A stretch of 46,549 nucleotides of DNA from Arcobacteraceae bacterium (GTDB taxonomy: Bacteria; Campylobacterota; Campylobacteria; Campylobacterales; Arcobacteraceae), in the NCBI GenBank assembly GCA_023229945.1, contig JALNYH010000016.1, forward strand, positions 1 through 46,549. Reading direction: 5' to 3'. Below the pieces are notes generated by a model. It worked only from the letters and a program-made list of their open reading frames with translations. It was not told the DNA's origin and did no database searches. Shown here in pieces: positions 25,041-32,426 of this stretch. Within the stretch, counting starts at the first letter, position 1, and every line of letters begins with the position of its first letter. The position numbers were made by a program, and so were the translations under genes.

Positions 25041-26588
25041 TTCCCCCGACCCCACAACCTTATCACCCGTATAAAATACTCCATATTGCCCCACAGCTAC
25101 GCCGTAAACTGGCTCTTGTAAGGTTACTTCCGCTTTAGAGTCTTTTATCACTACGAGACACGGCACTCCGCTACTTCTATATCTTAGCTTCACTACTGCA
25201 TCAAATTCCAAGTCATCTATAAACATATTAAGACTACCCAAAACCGCGCTATTTACAGCTAGTTGTTCTTTTATTCCTACCGTTATGGTGTTGTTTTGTG
25301 GGTTGGTTGATAGTACAAAATGTGGGTCATGAGCACCGTGGACGCTAAAACCTCTTCTTTTGCCTATGGTATAGTGCATATAACCTTTGTGTTTGCCTAC
25401 TACTTTGCCCTCTTTTATCACATCACCTTCTATATCTGTATTATAATATTGACTTAAAATATCAGTATAAACAGTAGGTACGAAACATATCTCTTGCGAC
25501 TCTTTCTTTTGGGCTATTGATTTGAAGCTTGGCATTTTTGAAGCCATTGCAATAATCTCTTCTTTTTTGTAGCTACTCATAGGAAATATAAGCATAGGAA
25601 GTACATCTTTATTTACTTGAGCCAAAAAATAGCTTTGGTCTTTGCTCTCATCATCAGCACAATATATAAACTCACCATCAGTTTTGGCATAGTGTCCAGT
25701 TGCAACATTATCCATCCCCAAACTCTTAGCAAAATCCACCATTGCACCGAATTTTATAAGACGATTACACATTACACAAGGATTTGGAGTGATACCATCA
25801 CGATAGCTTTGGACAAAATAGTCATAAACTTGTTTTTTGAAAGTATCTTCAATATCCAATATATGGTATTTGATACCAAGGAAATTAGCCACTTTTGCCA
25901 CAGCTTCAAGGTTGTTTTTATGATAATCATCACTAACACTATGAAGTTTCATATAAACACCCTCTACCTCATACCCCATTTGTTGGAGCATCATAGCACT
26001 CATACTAGAATCCACACCACCGCTTAGACCGACTAAAACCTTTGGTTTAGGTGGTAGGTGGTAGGTGGTAGGTGATAGTTTTTGGAACCCCAGATTTATC
26101 TGGGCTTGTCTTTTACAAACCAAACCAAGAGGTATCATCACACTCTCTCTTTTTTTGTATTCAGGATGTGGGAGTGTAAGATTTTTAGACTTTACCGTTT
26201 TGTTTTTGTATGTGATTATATCTATATCTATAGTTCGTGGAGCATTTTTGAACTCATTTTTACGATGAAACCTACGCTCTAGTCTTTGTGCATATTTCAA
26301 AAGCTCTTGTGGGCTTAAATGTGTATCTATCACCACCACAGCATTATAAAAATCATCTTGATCCACATACCCAAAAGGTGGATTTTGAAGGATTGGAGAA
26401 GTAGCTATCAGCTTGATTTGAGTATTTTGCTTTAGCATCATATAAAGCATATCAAATCTTTTTTTTACATCCCCTACATTACCACCAATTCCAAGCACGA
26501 TATATTTTGAAATATCTTTTACTCTTGCATTATTAGGAAAATTATCTGTATAAAAAAGTGTTAAATTTTTTGTTAGTTGTTTTTTCAT
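25020..26588 (-). CDS. Fused FolK (HPPK) - MnmA (tRNA 2-thiouridylase)
   Basis: 522 residues with two complete enzymes. Residues 1-157 are hydroxymethyldihydropterin pyrophosphokinase of folate synthesis: VLGIGGNVGD, NPPFGYVDQDDFYNA, APRTIDIDII and LPHPEYKKRESV. Residues 183-522 are MnmA, which thiolates U34 of tRNAs: PP-loop GLSGGVDSS, catalytic Cys in NPCVMCNRLIKFG and QEICFVP, then KGYMHYTIGKRRG. Residues 158-182 (26043-26117) are a linker encoded by a dispersed palindrome plus three heptamer units. MnmA has no Met or ribosome binding site of its own at the junction. The start lacks a ribosome binding site; a TATAAT only 7 bases ahead suggests a leaderless mRNA. The MnmA end (TTNN, stop) also lies in a repeat. 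Confidence 0.93.
   Translation of the reverse strand: MKKQLTKNLTLFYTDNFPNNARVKDISKYIVLGIGGNVGDVKKRFDMLYMMLKQNTQIKLIATSPILQNPPFGYVDQDDFYNAVVVIDTHLSPQELLKYAQRLERRFHRKNEFKNAPRTIDIDIITYKNKTVKSKNLTLPHPEYKKRESVMIPLGLVCKRQAQINLGFQKLSPTTYHLPPKPKVLVGLSGGVDSSMSAMMLQQMGYEVEGVYMKLHSVSDDYHKNNLEAVAKVANFLGIKYHILDIEDTFKKQVYDYFVQSYRDGITPNPCVMCNRLIKFGAMVDFAKSLGMDNVATGHYAKTDGEFIYCADDESKDQSYFLAQVNKDVLPMLIFPMSSYKKEEIIAMASKMPSFKSIAQKKESQEICFVPTVYTDILSQYYNTDIEGDVIKEGKVVGKHKGYMHYTIGKRRGFSVHGAHDPHFVLSTNPQNNTITVGIKEQLAVNSAVLGSLNMFIDDLEFDAVVKLRYRSSGVPCLVVIKDSKAEVTLQEPVYGVAVGQYGVFYTGDKVVGSGEILTTNN
26043..26117 (-). repeat. Translated repeat forming the FolK-MnmA linker
   Basis: Heptamer AGGTGGT occurs three times (26049-26069) plus a partial copy, next to a 29-base palindromic segment (26084-26112) identical to 10585-10613. 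On the minus strand it reads KRQAQINLGFQK, then LSPTTYHLPPKP. It is the only copy found within an open reading frame with enzymes on both sides. Confidence 0.92.
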
Positions 26589-26594
26589 AGGGGT

Positions 26595-26600
26595 ATTATA
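26595..26600 (-). promoter_or_regulatory. -10 element giving a probably leaderless folK-mnmA mRNA
   Basis: TATAAT on the minus strand is followed by six bases (ACCCCT) and then the ATG at 26588. A start site at the usual distance would fall on or next to the ATG. No ribosome binding site is present. Confidence 0.55.
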
Positions 26601-26725
26601 TCAAAAGTTTATTTATTGATACATTTGTCTATATTTTTACCTTATTAAATGCTATTAACAATTACCATATTTTATTAATTTAAGTAAAACAATAGTATAT
26701 TTCGAAAACTATATATTAGGGTATT

Positions 26726-27046
26726 ATGATGACAGGATGGTTATATTTAATTGCAGCTGGAGTTTTAGAAATTGGGTTTGCTTCAATGATAAAACCAACC
26801 GAAAACTTTACAAAAGTTATCCCGACTATTGTATTTATTATTTTTGCATTTGGAAGTTTTTATATGCTAACTAAAGCTGTTGAATATATTCCTATTGGCA
26901 CGGCATATGCAGTTTGGACTGGAATCGGTGCTGTAGGTACGGTAATTATTGGGATGGTAATATACAATGACCCTATCAATACAATGAGAATATTTTTCTT
27001 ATGTACTTTAATAGGTTCAATTATTGGTCTTAAATTAGTAAGTTGA
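26726..27046 (+). CDS. SMR-family transporter, Gdx/SugE type (guanidinium exporter)
   Basis: 106 residues with four membrane helices. The membrane Glu is in VLEIGFASMIKP (helix 1), and helix 3 carries GTAYAVWTGIGAVGTVI, the pattern of Gdx/SugE proteins rather than EmrE (which has AIWSGVG). Gdx exchanges guanidinium for protons as a dual-topology homodimer. A single gene fits that. No guanidine riboswitch is recognisable upstream. The first ATG (26726) and one three bases later both fit AGGG. The gene sits beside the DpnI genes in what looks like inserted DNA. Confidence 0.88.
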   Translation: MMTGWLYLIAAGVLEIGFASMIKPTENFTKVIPTIVFIIFAFGSFYMLTKAVEYIPIGTAYAVWTGIGAVGTVIIGMVIYNDPINTMRIFFLCTLIGSIIGLKLVS

Positions 27047-27151
27047 AAATACATTTGACGACATAATCCACATAACTAGAAGTAAAACATCTAACTTACC
27101 TTCTGAAACACAAACAAATGCTCGTGCATGATTAGCAAGAAGTTTGCTTGT

Positions 27152-27670
27152 TTACTTCAAATTAAAATATGTAAATTTCTTCTCTTTAAGTTCTATACCT
27201 ATAATCTCATCAAAACTTGTATCTTTCAAATAGGAATTGCCATTTTTGATATTTTCAAATGCTTCTTGTATATCCATTCCCTTTGAAAAACCTATTACTT
27301 GCATATTTTCTATATCAGGAACATCAGATTCACTATCAGGTTGAAATGTAAAACCTTCAAAAGTTATAAATATAAAGTCTTTGATTGCTTTTATTTTGCT
27401 TTCTAAAATCTTGTCGATAAAACCTTTTGACAAAATTTCAATAGTTTCTAAATCTAAATTTTGCAAATTTTCCCATAGTTCAAATGTATCGTATTTAGCA
27501 TTTTCTAATAAGTTTTTATAATCATCTTCTGAAACTATTTCAACAAAATCACTATCAACATCTGTATAATTTGCATAACCTTTACACATTACCAAAAATG
27601 GAAAATAAAACGATGGATTATCTATCAAATATTTGATGATTTTTAGTGCTACTTCTCTTGTTATGGGCAT
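27152..27670 (-). CDS. Unknown protein abutting the DpnI homologue
   Basis: 172 residues, not recognised. The protein is acidic and soluble, with no metal or nuclease motif. The N-terminal helical part (ITREVALKIIKYLIDN) is followed by a mixed region ending EIIGIELKEKKFTYFNLK. Its ATG (27670) directly follows the TAA of the dpnI gene with no spacer, so the two are co-transcribed and coupled. It occupies the place of dpnD in the pneumococcal DpnI cassette, but I cannot claim homology. Candidate partner or modulator of the restriction enzyme. Confidence 0.75.
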   Translation of the reverse strand: MPITREVALKIIKYLIDNPSFYFPFLVMCKGYANYTDVDSDFVEIVSEDDYKNLLENAKYDTFELWENLQNLDLETIEILSKGFIDKILESKIKAIKDFIFITFEGFTFQPDSESDVPDIENMQVIGFSKGMDIQEAFENIKNGNSYLKDTSFDEIIGIELKEKKFTYFNLK

Positions 27671-28432
27671 TTAAATAACCTCGTAATTTCCTTTTTCATT
27701 AAATTTAAGATAACCTTTATCTCTTAAAATTTGTAATTGCTGTCTAATTTTAGCTTGTATATTATTATTGTTTGGATATTTAATTTTTAATATATTTTCA
27801 AATATATACATATCTTGCAAATTAAAATGCTTTTTATTAATTCTTTCTATACATTTAATAATATCTAACAACCAACCTTTTGCTTGAAGATTTGTAGATG
27901 TTTTTAAAAAACTAGTTTTATTCCAATCATCTAAAACTTTACTTTTACTTTGTATAACTTTATCTTGAATATAAAATATTTTACCTGTATTTGGAATACT
28001 AGAAATGTCAATATTACACATAATATAATTTGGTCTATTAGGTATTCCTTTGGTTCTAGGAATTATCATTTCTGGCATAAATAAATAACTAGGTACTGTT
28101 AAAAAATTTATAACCTCATAGCTAGATTTATCATAATTCAAAAAGAAAAAATTAGGATTTGTTTCACTTGAAATTCGTTCAATCATAGTATGATATGCAC
28201 CATCAGCAATGGTTTTGCCAAGTTTTTTACCACTTTTACTTTTTAATTCGTAATCTTCCTTGCATTTTTCACAGTAAAAATCTGCAACTGGCTTATTATT
28301 TTGATAATTTATAATATTGGTACCACATATAGGACAAAAAATATTATCAAAAACCCAACTTTCAGTCAAAACTCTTGCTTTTTGTGAGTTACTGTTGTAT
28401 TGATTTGAAAGTAGCATATTCAAAGATAACAT
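27671..28432 (-). CDS. DpnI-like methyl-directed restriction endonuclease
   Basis: 253 residues, nearly the length of pneumococcal DpnI (254) and similar along its full length. DpnI cuts GATC only when the adenine is N6-methylated. The PD-(D/E)xK site is visible as D51 (VADFY) and E62-x-K64 (YELKSK). A zinc site is formed by C33, C36, C54 and C57. The C-terminal winged helix, which also reads the methylated site in DpnI, is seen in KIRQQLQILRDKGYLKF. ATG at 28432 is chosen: AAGG stands 6 bases upstream and the N-terminus then lines up with DpnI. No methylase is nearby, as expected for this type; the host should lack Dam-type methylation. Confidence 0.93.
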   Translation of the reverse strand: MLSLNMLLSNQYNSNSQKARVLTESWVFDNIFCPICGTNIINYQNNKPVADFYCEKCKEDYELKSKSGKKLGKTIADGAYHTMIERISSETNPNFFFLNYDKSSYEVINFLTVPSYLFMPEMIIPRTKGIPNRPNYIMCNIDISSIPNTGKIFYIQDKVIQSKSKVLDDWNKTSFLKTSTNLQAKGWLLDIIKCIERINKKHFNLQDMYIFENILKIKYPNNNNIQAKIRQQLQILRDKGYLKFNEKGNYEVI

Positions 28433-28461
28433 TTTCAACCTTTCCAATGTTTTTAATTTAG

Positions 28462-28510
28462 AGTATATTTTTAGATCTTACAACATAAAAACTTAATTTT
28501 CACAACATAA
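28462..28510 (-). promoter_or_regulatory. dpnI promoter with two 9-bp direct repeats
   Basis: A -10 box TATACT (28462-28467, minus strand) lies about 30 bases before the dpnI ATG. Upstream, ACAACATAA (plus-strand reading) occurs at 28480-28488 and 28502-28510, exactly 22 bp apart, two helical turns, with the nearer copy over the -35 region. This looks like an operator for an unidentified regulator. Confidence 0.45.
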
Positions 28511-28546
28511 TATAAATATTTATTAAATCGCCTCATCGATACCAAA

Positions 28547-28606
28547 GTTATTAACTATTAGTTATTAACTGATGTAGATGATTGACTCTCATCAATCATC
28601 TACATC
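28547..28606. repeat. TTAGTTA-type repeat and 15-bp perfect hairpin at the 3' end of the M24 peptidase gene
   Basis: GTTATTAACTATTAGTTATT (from 28547) is followed by GATGTAGATGATTGA (28571-28585), a 6-base loop, and the exact complement (28592-28606). The peptidase stop codon TAG (28600-28602, minus strand) is within the stem. No U-run follows. Confidence 0.8.
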
Positions 28607-29625
28607 ACTTCCGCTCTCCCGCCCCTCATCACCACCATATCTTCTATCCTCACACCCATATCCCCATCAAGATAAATCCCAGGTTCTATGGTAAATACCA
28701 TATTTTCTTCTATGATTACATCGCTTTTTGCACTAATTGTTGGGTATTCATGGATGTCTAGCCCTACTCCGTGTCCTGTGCTGTGTACGAAATATTTACC
28801 ATATCCAGCATCTTCTATCACACTTCTTGCAAGGGCATCTATCTCACTAGCTTTCATCCCTACTCTAGCGTTTTCTATCGCATTTCTTTGAGCTTTCAAG
28901 ACTATATCGTATATCTTTTGCCAAGTTGGGTTTGTGAATCTTTGTTCTCTATTTTCTATATCCAAGCCATCACCAAAGCTAAGTGTCACCGTCCTATCAC
29001 TACAATATCTTTTGTATTTAAGCCCAGCATCAATCAAAAGCAAATCATCTTTTTGTAAGATTTTGTTTGTAGGGAGTGCGTGGGGTTTGGCTGCGTTTTC
29101 GTTGATGGCTGTTATTGGGTCGAAACTTAGGTCATATTCCCCTTTGAAGCTCATACACTCTTTTGCCTTATAATGTATCTCTTTTTCGCTCAAATTTGCC
29201 GAATATTTCAAAACCTCTCCAAGAGTCACAAATCCCTCTCGCCCCAGCCTTACAGCCTCTTTTAAGATAGCTATCTCTTCATCTGTTTTGATAATACGCA
29301 TCTGTTTTGAAAACTCTTTTTTTGGAGTTAGCTCTATATTTAGCTTTTTATTCAAAGCTATAAAATCTGCATAAGTCAAATCAGCTGGATTAAAAAAAAG
29401 CTTATTTAGTTTACTTTTTCTTATAATTTCTCTTGCACTTTTGTGTAAATCTCTAGCTTCTATGACTTCTATGTCATCTTTGACACATTCTTTTGCTTCA
29501 CTTGAATATCTAGGATCAGTGATGAAAAACCCCTCACTTCCAAGTCTCAAAAACAAAACATTATCACAGCTAAATCCACTTTCAAAATATACAGCATTTT
29601 CATCTTTTAAAATATAGTTTCTCAT
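28600..29625 (-). CDS. M24 family Xaa-Pro aminopeptidase-like protein
   Basis: 341 residues. An N-terminal creatinase-like domain (1-115) precedes the pita-bread metallopeptidase. Metal ligands are the Asp pair in LLIDAGLKYKRYCSDRTVT, His in HSTGHGVGLDIHEYP, and Glu residues in FTIEPGIYL and GVRIEDMV. It releases N-terminal residues before proline in the cytoplasm. In Helicobacter a homologue lies between aroQ and folK. Here aroQ is divergent and folK is separated from it by the DpnI/SMR patch. Confidence 0.92.
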   Translation of the reverse strand: MRNYILKDENAVYFESGFSCDNVLFLRLGSEGFFITDPRYSSEAKECVKDDIEVIEARDLHKSAREIIRKSKLNKLFFNPADLTYADFIALNKKLNIELTPKKEFSKQMRIIKTDEEIAILKEAVRLGREGFVTLGEVLKYSANLSEKEIHYKAKECMSFKGEYDLSFDPITAINENAAKPHALPTNKILQKDDLLLIDAGLKYKRYCSDRTVTLSFGDGLDIENREQRFTNPTWQKIYDIVLKAQRNAIENARVGMKASEIDALARSVIEDAGYGKYFVHSTGHGVGLDIHEYPTISAKSDVIIEENMVFTIEPGIYLDGDMGVRIEDMVVMRGGRAEVM

Positions 29626-29665
29626 ATTACCCCAATATCAAAAGTCAATTTTATATTAATTTATG

Positions 29666-29671
29666 TATAAT
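29666..29671 (+). promoter_or_regulatory. -10 element of the aroQ-mqnF-sppA operon
   Basis: TATAAT preceded directly by TG, about 46 bases before the aroQ ATG, in the divergent gap with the M24 peptidase gene. Confidence 0.6.
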
Positions 29672-29717
29672 ACTAGCTAATTTTTAATAAGAAACAAAAC
29701 AACAAGGAAATAAATCT

Positions 29718-30197
29718 ATGAAAATAGCAGTAATTCAAGGACCAAATCTAAATATGTTGGGTGTTAGAGAACAACATATCTATGGTGGTATGACTTTAGA
29801 TCAAATCCACGCACAGCTTAAAGCGACAGCAGACCAAAGCGGTATCGAACTAGAATTTTTCCAAAGCAACCTAGAGGGTGAATTGGTAGATAAAATCCAA
29901 GAGTGTTTGGGTACAGTTCATGGTATTATCATCAATCCAGCAGCTTATACACATACAAGTATCGCTATCAGAGATGCACTAAGTGCGGTAAATCTTCCAA
30001 CAGTTGAAGTACATATTAGCAATCTTTATAAAAGAGAAGATTTCAGACAAAAATCACTTACAGCAGCTAGTTCAACAGGTATAATTTCAGGTTTTGGACC
30101 ATTTGGTTATCACCTAGGACTTATAGCTTTGATGCAAGTTCTAAACGAAATCAGAACATACCAAGAGACACAAACTCAAGGCGAAACACAAGAATAA
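29718..30197 (+). CDS. aroQ: Type II 3-dehydroquinate dehydratase AroQ
   Basis: 159 residues. It dehydrates 3-dehydroquinate in the shikimate pathway. Motifs are IQGPNLNMLGVREQHIYG (catalytic Tyr and Arg loop), NPAAYTHTSIAIRDAL, VEVHISNLYKREDFRQ and GFGPFGYHLGL. ATG at 29718 has AAGGA upstream. It is the first gene of an operon: 3 bases separate it from mqnF. Confidence 0.97.
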   Translation: MKIAVIQGPNLNMLGVREQHIYGGMTLDQIHAQLKATADQSGIELEFFQSNLEGELVDKIQECLGTVHGIIINPAAYTHTSIAIRDALSAVNLPTVEVHISNLYKREDFRQKSLTAASSTGIISGFGPFGYHLGLIALMQVLNEIRTYQETQTQGETQE

Positions 30198-30200
30198 TAT

Positions 30201-31427
30201 ATGAAAATATTAAGAGCTTCATGGATTGTCACTTGTGATGAGTACTTTAGTATTATAGAAGATGGATGTGTAGTATTTGATACTAATATTATAGATTATG
30301 GTGAGTTTGAGGATATTATACAAAAATATCCAAATACTCCTATCATAGAAACCGCACCAAATTCCATAATACTCCCAGGGCTTATAAATCCACATGTACA
30401 TCTTGAATTTAGTGCCAATAAAACTACTTTGAAATATGGCAATTTTATGACATGGCTTGGAAGTGTGATAGAACATCGAGCTGATTTGATAGAAAAAGCT
30501 GATACTGCTTTGATTGATACTGAGATTAAAAATATTTTACAAACAGGCACTACTACTTTGGGTACTGTGAGTAGCTATGGATTTGATATGCAAAGCTGTA
30601 TTGATACTCCTTTGAATGTAGTCTATTTTAGTGAGATAATAGGTAGTAATTCTGGTATGATAGATGCACTTTTTGCAGATTTTCAAGCAAGACTTTCAAA
30701 TGCCTTACATCACAAAAGCGACAATTTCATCCCAGCTATTGCCATCCACTCACCATATTCTGTACATCCATTTTTGATAAGAGAAACCCTATCCCTTGCA
30801 AAAGAAAAAAACCTAAGTGTAACAGCCCATTTTTTAGAAAGCACGGAAGAAAAAGAGTGGTTGGAGAGTTCTAGTGGTGGTATGTTGGAGTTTTTTAAGA
30901 ACTTTTTGAATCAAACACAAAGTATTACAAAAGCAGAAGAGTTTTTAAAGCAATTCAAAGGGCTTAAAAACCTAAGTTTCACCCACTGTTGTCTTGCGAA
31001 TAATGAAGAATTAGAGCTAATTGATGAATTAAATGGTACAATCATTCATTGCCCTACTTCAAATAGGTTTTTGACAAACAATACAATTGATTATGATAAT
31101 TTAAAATTCAGAACATTTGCACTAGGTACTGATGGACTTAGTTCTAATTATTCATTATCACTTTGGGAAGAGATGAGAAATGCTTTATTTATACATCAAC
31201 ATCAAAATATCACAGAACTCTCAGCAAAACTTCTCAAAGCATCTACAAGTGGTGGTGCAAAAGCTCTTGGTATGGACAAAAAAGGTAAAATCGAAAAAGG
31301 CTTTGATGCTGATATTATCACAGTCACTTTGCCAGATATTTGTGATAAACAAAACTTGATTTTGCAAATGATTTTACATACCAAAAATGCTTCACAAGTT
31401 TTTATAAAAGGAGAACAAATTGTTTAG
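30201..31427 (+). CDS. mqnF: Aminodeoxyfutalosine deaminase, amidohydrolase family
   Basis: 408 residues. An amidohydrolase barrel with the metal His pair in INPHVHLEFS, His in AIHSPYSVHP, His in TAHFLEST, and Asp in LGTDGLSSNYSLSLWEE. The family member in this position in Campylobacter and Helicobacter deaminates 6-amino-6-deoxyfutalosine in menaquinone synthesis. The assignment rests on family and gene order; other amidohydrolase substrates cannot be excluded. The 3' end overlaps sppA by 8 bp. Confidence 0.87.
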   Translation: MKILRASWIVTCDEYFSIIEDGCVVFDTNIIDYGEFEDIIQKYPNTPIIETAPNSIILPGLINPHVHLEFSANKTTLKYGNFMTWLGSVIEHRADLIEKADTALIDTEIKNILQTGTTTLGTVSSYGFDMQSCIDTPLNVVYFSEIIGSNSGMIDALFADFQARLSNALHHKSDNFIPAIAIHSPYSVHPFLIRETLSLAKEKNLSVTAHFLESTEEKEWLESSSGGMLEFFKNFLNQTQSITKAEEFLKQFKGLKNLSFTHCCLANNEELELIDELNGTIIHCPTSNRFLTNNTIDYDNLKFRTFALGTDGLSSNYSLSLWEEMRNALFIHQHQNITELSAKLLKASTSGGAKALGMDKKGKIEKGFDADIITVTLPDICDKQNLILQMILHTKNASQVFIKGEQIV

Positions 31428-32286
31428 TTCTATATTCAATGGTATCAAGTCAATTTTTGATTTTATACAAAATTATTTTAAAACTGTTGTATTCTTGACT
31501 ATTTTATTGATAATGTTTTATCCAAGTGGCGAAATAGAAGCTCAGCCAAATCTAGCAACTGTTGAGCTAAATGGTGCGATAATGGATAGCAAAGAAATTT
31601 TGGAAAAAATCCAAAAAGTAAAAGAAGACAAAAATATCAAAGGTGTTCTTTTTATTGTCAATTCCCCAGGCGGTGCAGTAGCTCCTAGCGTAGAGATAGC
31701 TTATGCTATCAAAGAACTAAGAGAAATCAAGCCAGTAGTTGCATATGCTAGTGGTCTGATGGCAAGTGGTGGATATTACGCTTCTATTTGGAGTGACAAA
31801 ATCATAGCAAATCCAGGTGGAATGATAGGAAGTATTGGGGTGATTTTCCAAAGCTTCAATGTAGAAGAACTTATCACAAAACTAGGCATCAAACCTCAAA
31901 CAGAAAAAATTGGTAAATACAAAGAATCTGGCACTCCTTTTAGAGAGTGGGAAGAGTATGAAAAAGCTGAAATTCAAAAAGTGATAACCCAAACTTATGA
32001 AATGTTCGTAACAGATGTAAGCAATGCAAGAGGACTAGACCCTAAAAATCACGAAAGTTTTGCAGATGCTCATATCTTTACTTCTATGGGAGCAAAAGAA
32101 GTGGGACTTATAGATGAAGTAGGAACTATCTCACTTGCACAAAAAGAACTGATGACTTTGAGTGGTGTGAGTGTTCCTGTTTGGACGAAAGAAGATGAAT
32201 TTGATAAATTTATGAATAAAATTATGGAAAGTAGTATCCAAAATGTAGTAAAATACTTCGGAACAAGTTTGCAATCAAGTTTATAA
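31420..32286 (+). CDS. sppA: Signal peptide peptidase SppA, short form
   Basis: 288 residues. One N-terminal membrane anchor (about 18-36) and a periplasmic S49 protease domain. The nucleophile Ser is in YASGLMASGGYYAS; the general-base Lys is in EKIGKYKESGTPFREW. It clears cleaved signal peptides from the membrane. The short form lacks the duplicated domain of the E. coli enzyme. The start is TTG at 31420 with GGAG 6 bases upstream, inside the end of mqnF. Confidence 0.93.
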   Translation: MFSSIFNGIKSIFDFIQNYFKTVVFLTILLIMFYPSGEIEAQPNLATVELNGAIMDSKEILEKIQKVKEDKNIKGVLFIVNSPGGAVAPSVEIAYAIKELREIKPVVAYASGLMASGGYYASIWSDKIIANPGGMIGSIGVIFQSFNVEELITKLGIKPQTEKIGKYKESGTPFREWEEYEKAEIQKVITQTYEMFVTDVSNARGLDPKNHESFADAHIFTSMGAKEVGLIDEVGTISLAQKELMTLSGVSVPVWTKEDEFDKFMNKIMESSIQNVVKYFGTSLQSSL

Positions 32287-32315
32287 GAAATTGTATTCTA
32301 TACTTTTATATGTGT

Positions 32316-32378
32316 TGAGATCCTGAGTCAAGCTCAGGATGACACAAATCTCGTCATTCCGAACTTGATTCGGAATCT
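32316..32378. repeat. Pair of inverted GTCAT-type palindromes
   Basis: ATCCTGAG/TCAAG/CTCAGGAT (32320-32340) and ATTCCGAA/CTTGA/TTCGGAAT (32356-32376) are two hairpins of the same family in opposite orientation, each ending in GTCAT. They follow sppA and precede hisC. Related copies lie at 42677-42830. Confidence 0.85.
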
Positions 32379-32426
32379 ATTTTATTTATTAATTGGATAG
32401 TTGAATTATATTTTATGGAGATAAAA

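Noticed and set aside
26043..26117. Separate mnmA gene starting after the linker
   Set aside because: No ATG, and no TTG or GTG with a ribosome binding site, lies between the HPPK end and the MnmA PP-loop, and there is no stop codon, so a fusion is the simplest reading.
26601..26725. Guanidine riboswitch ahead of the Gdx-type exporter
   Set aside because: The leader is very AT-rich and short. I see neither the paired ACGR loops of the mini-ykkC class nor the conserved ykkC core, only a weak ATAGT/ACTAT hairpin.
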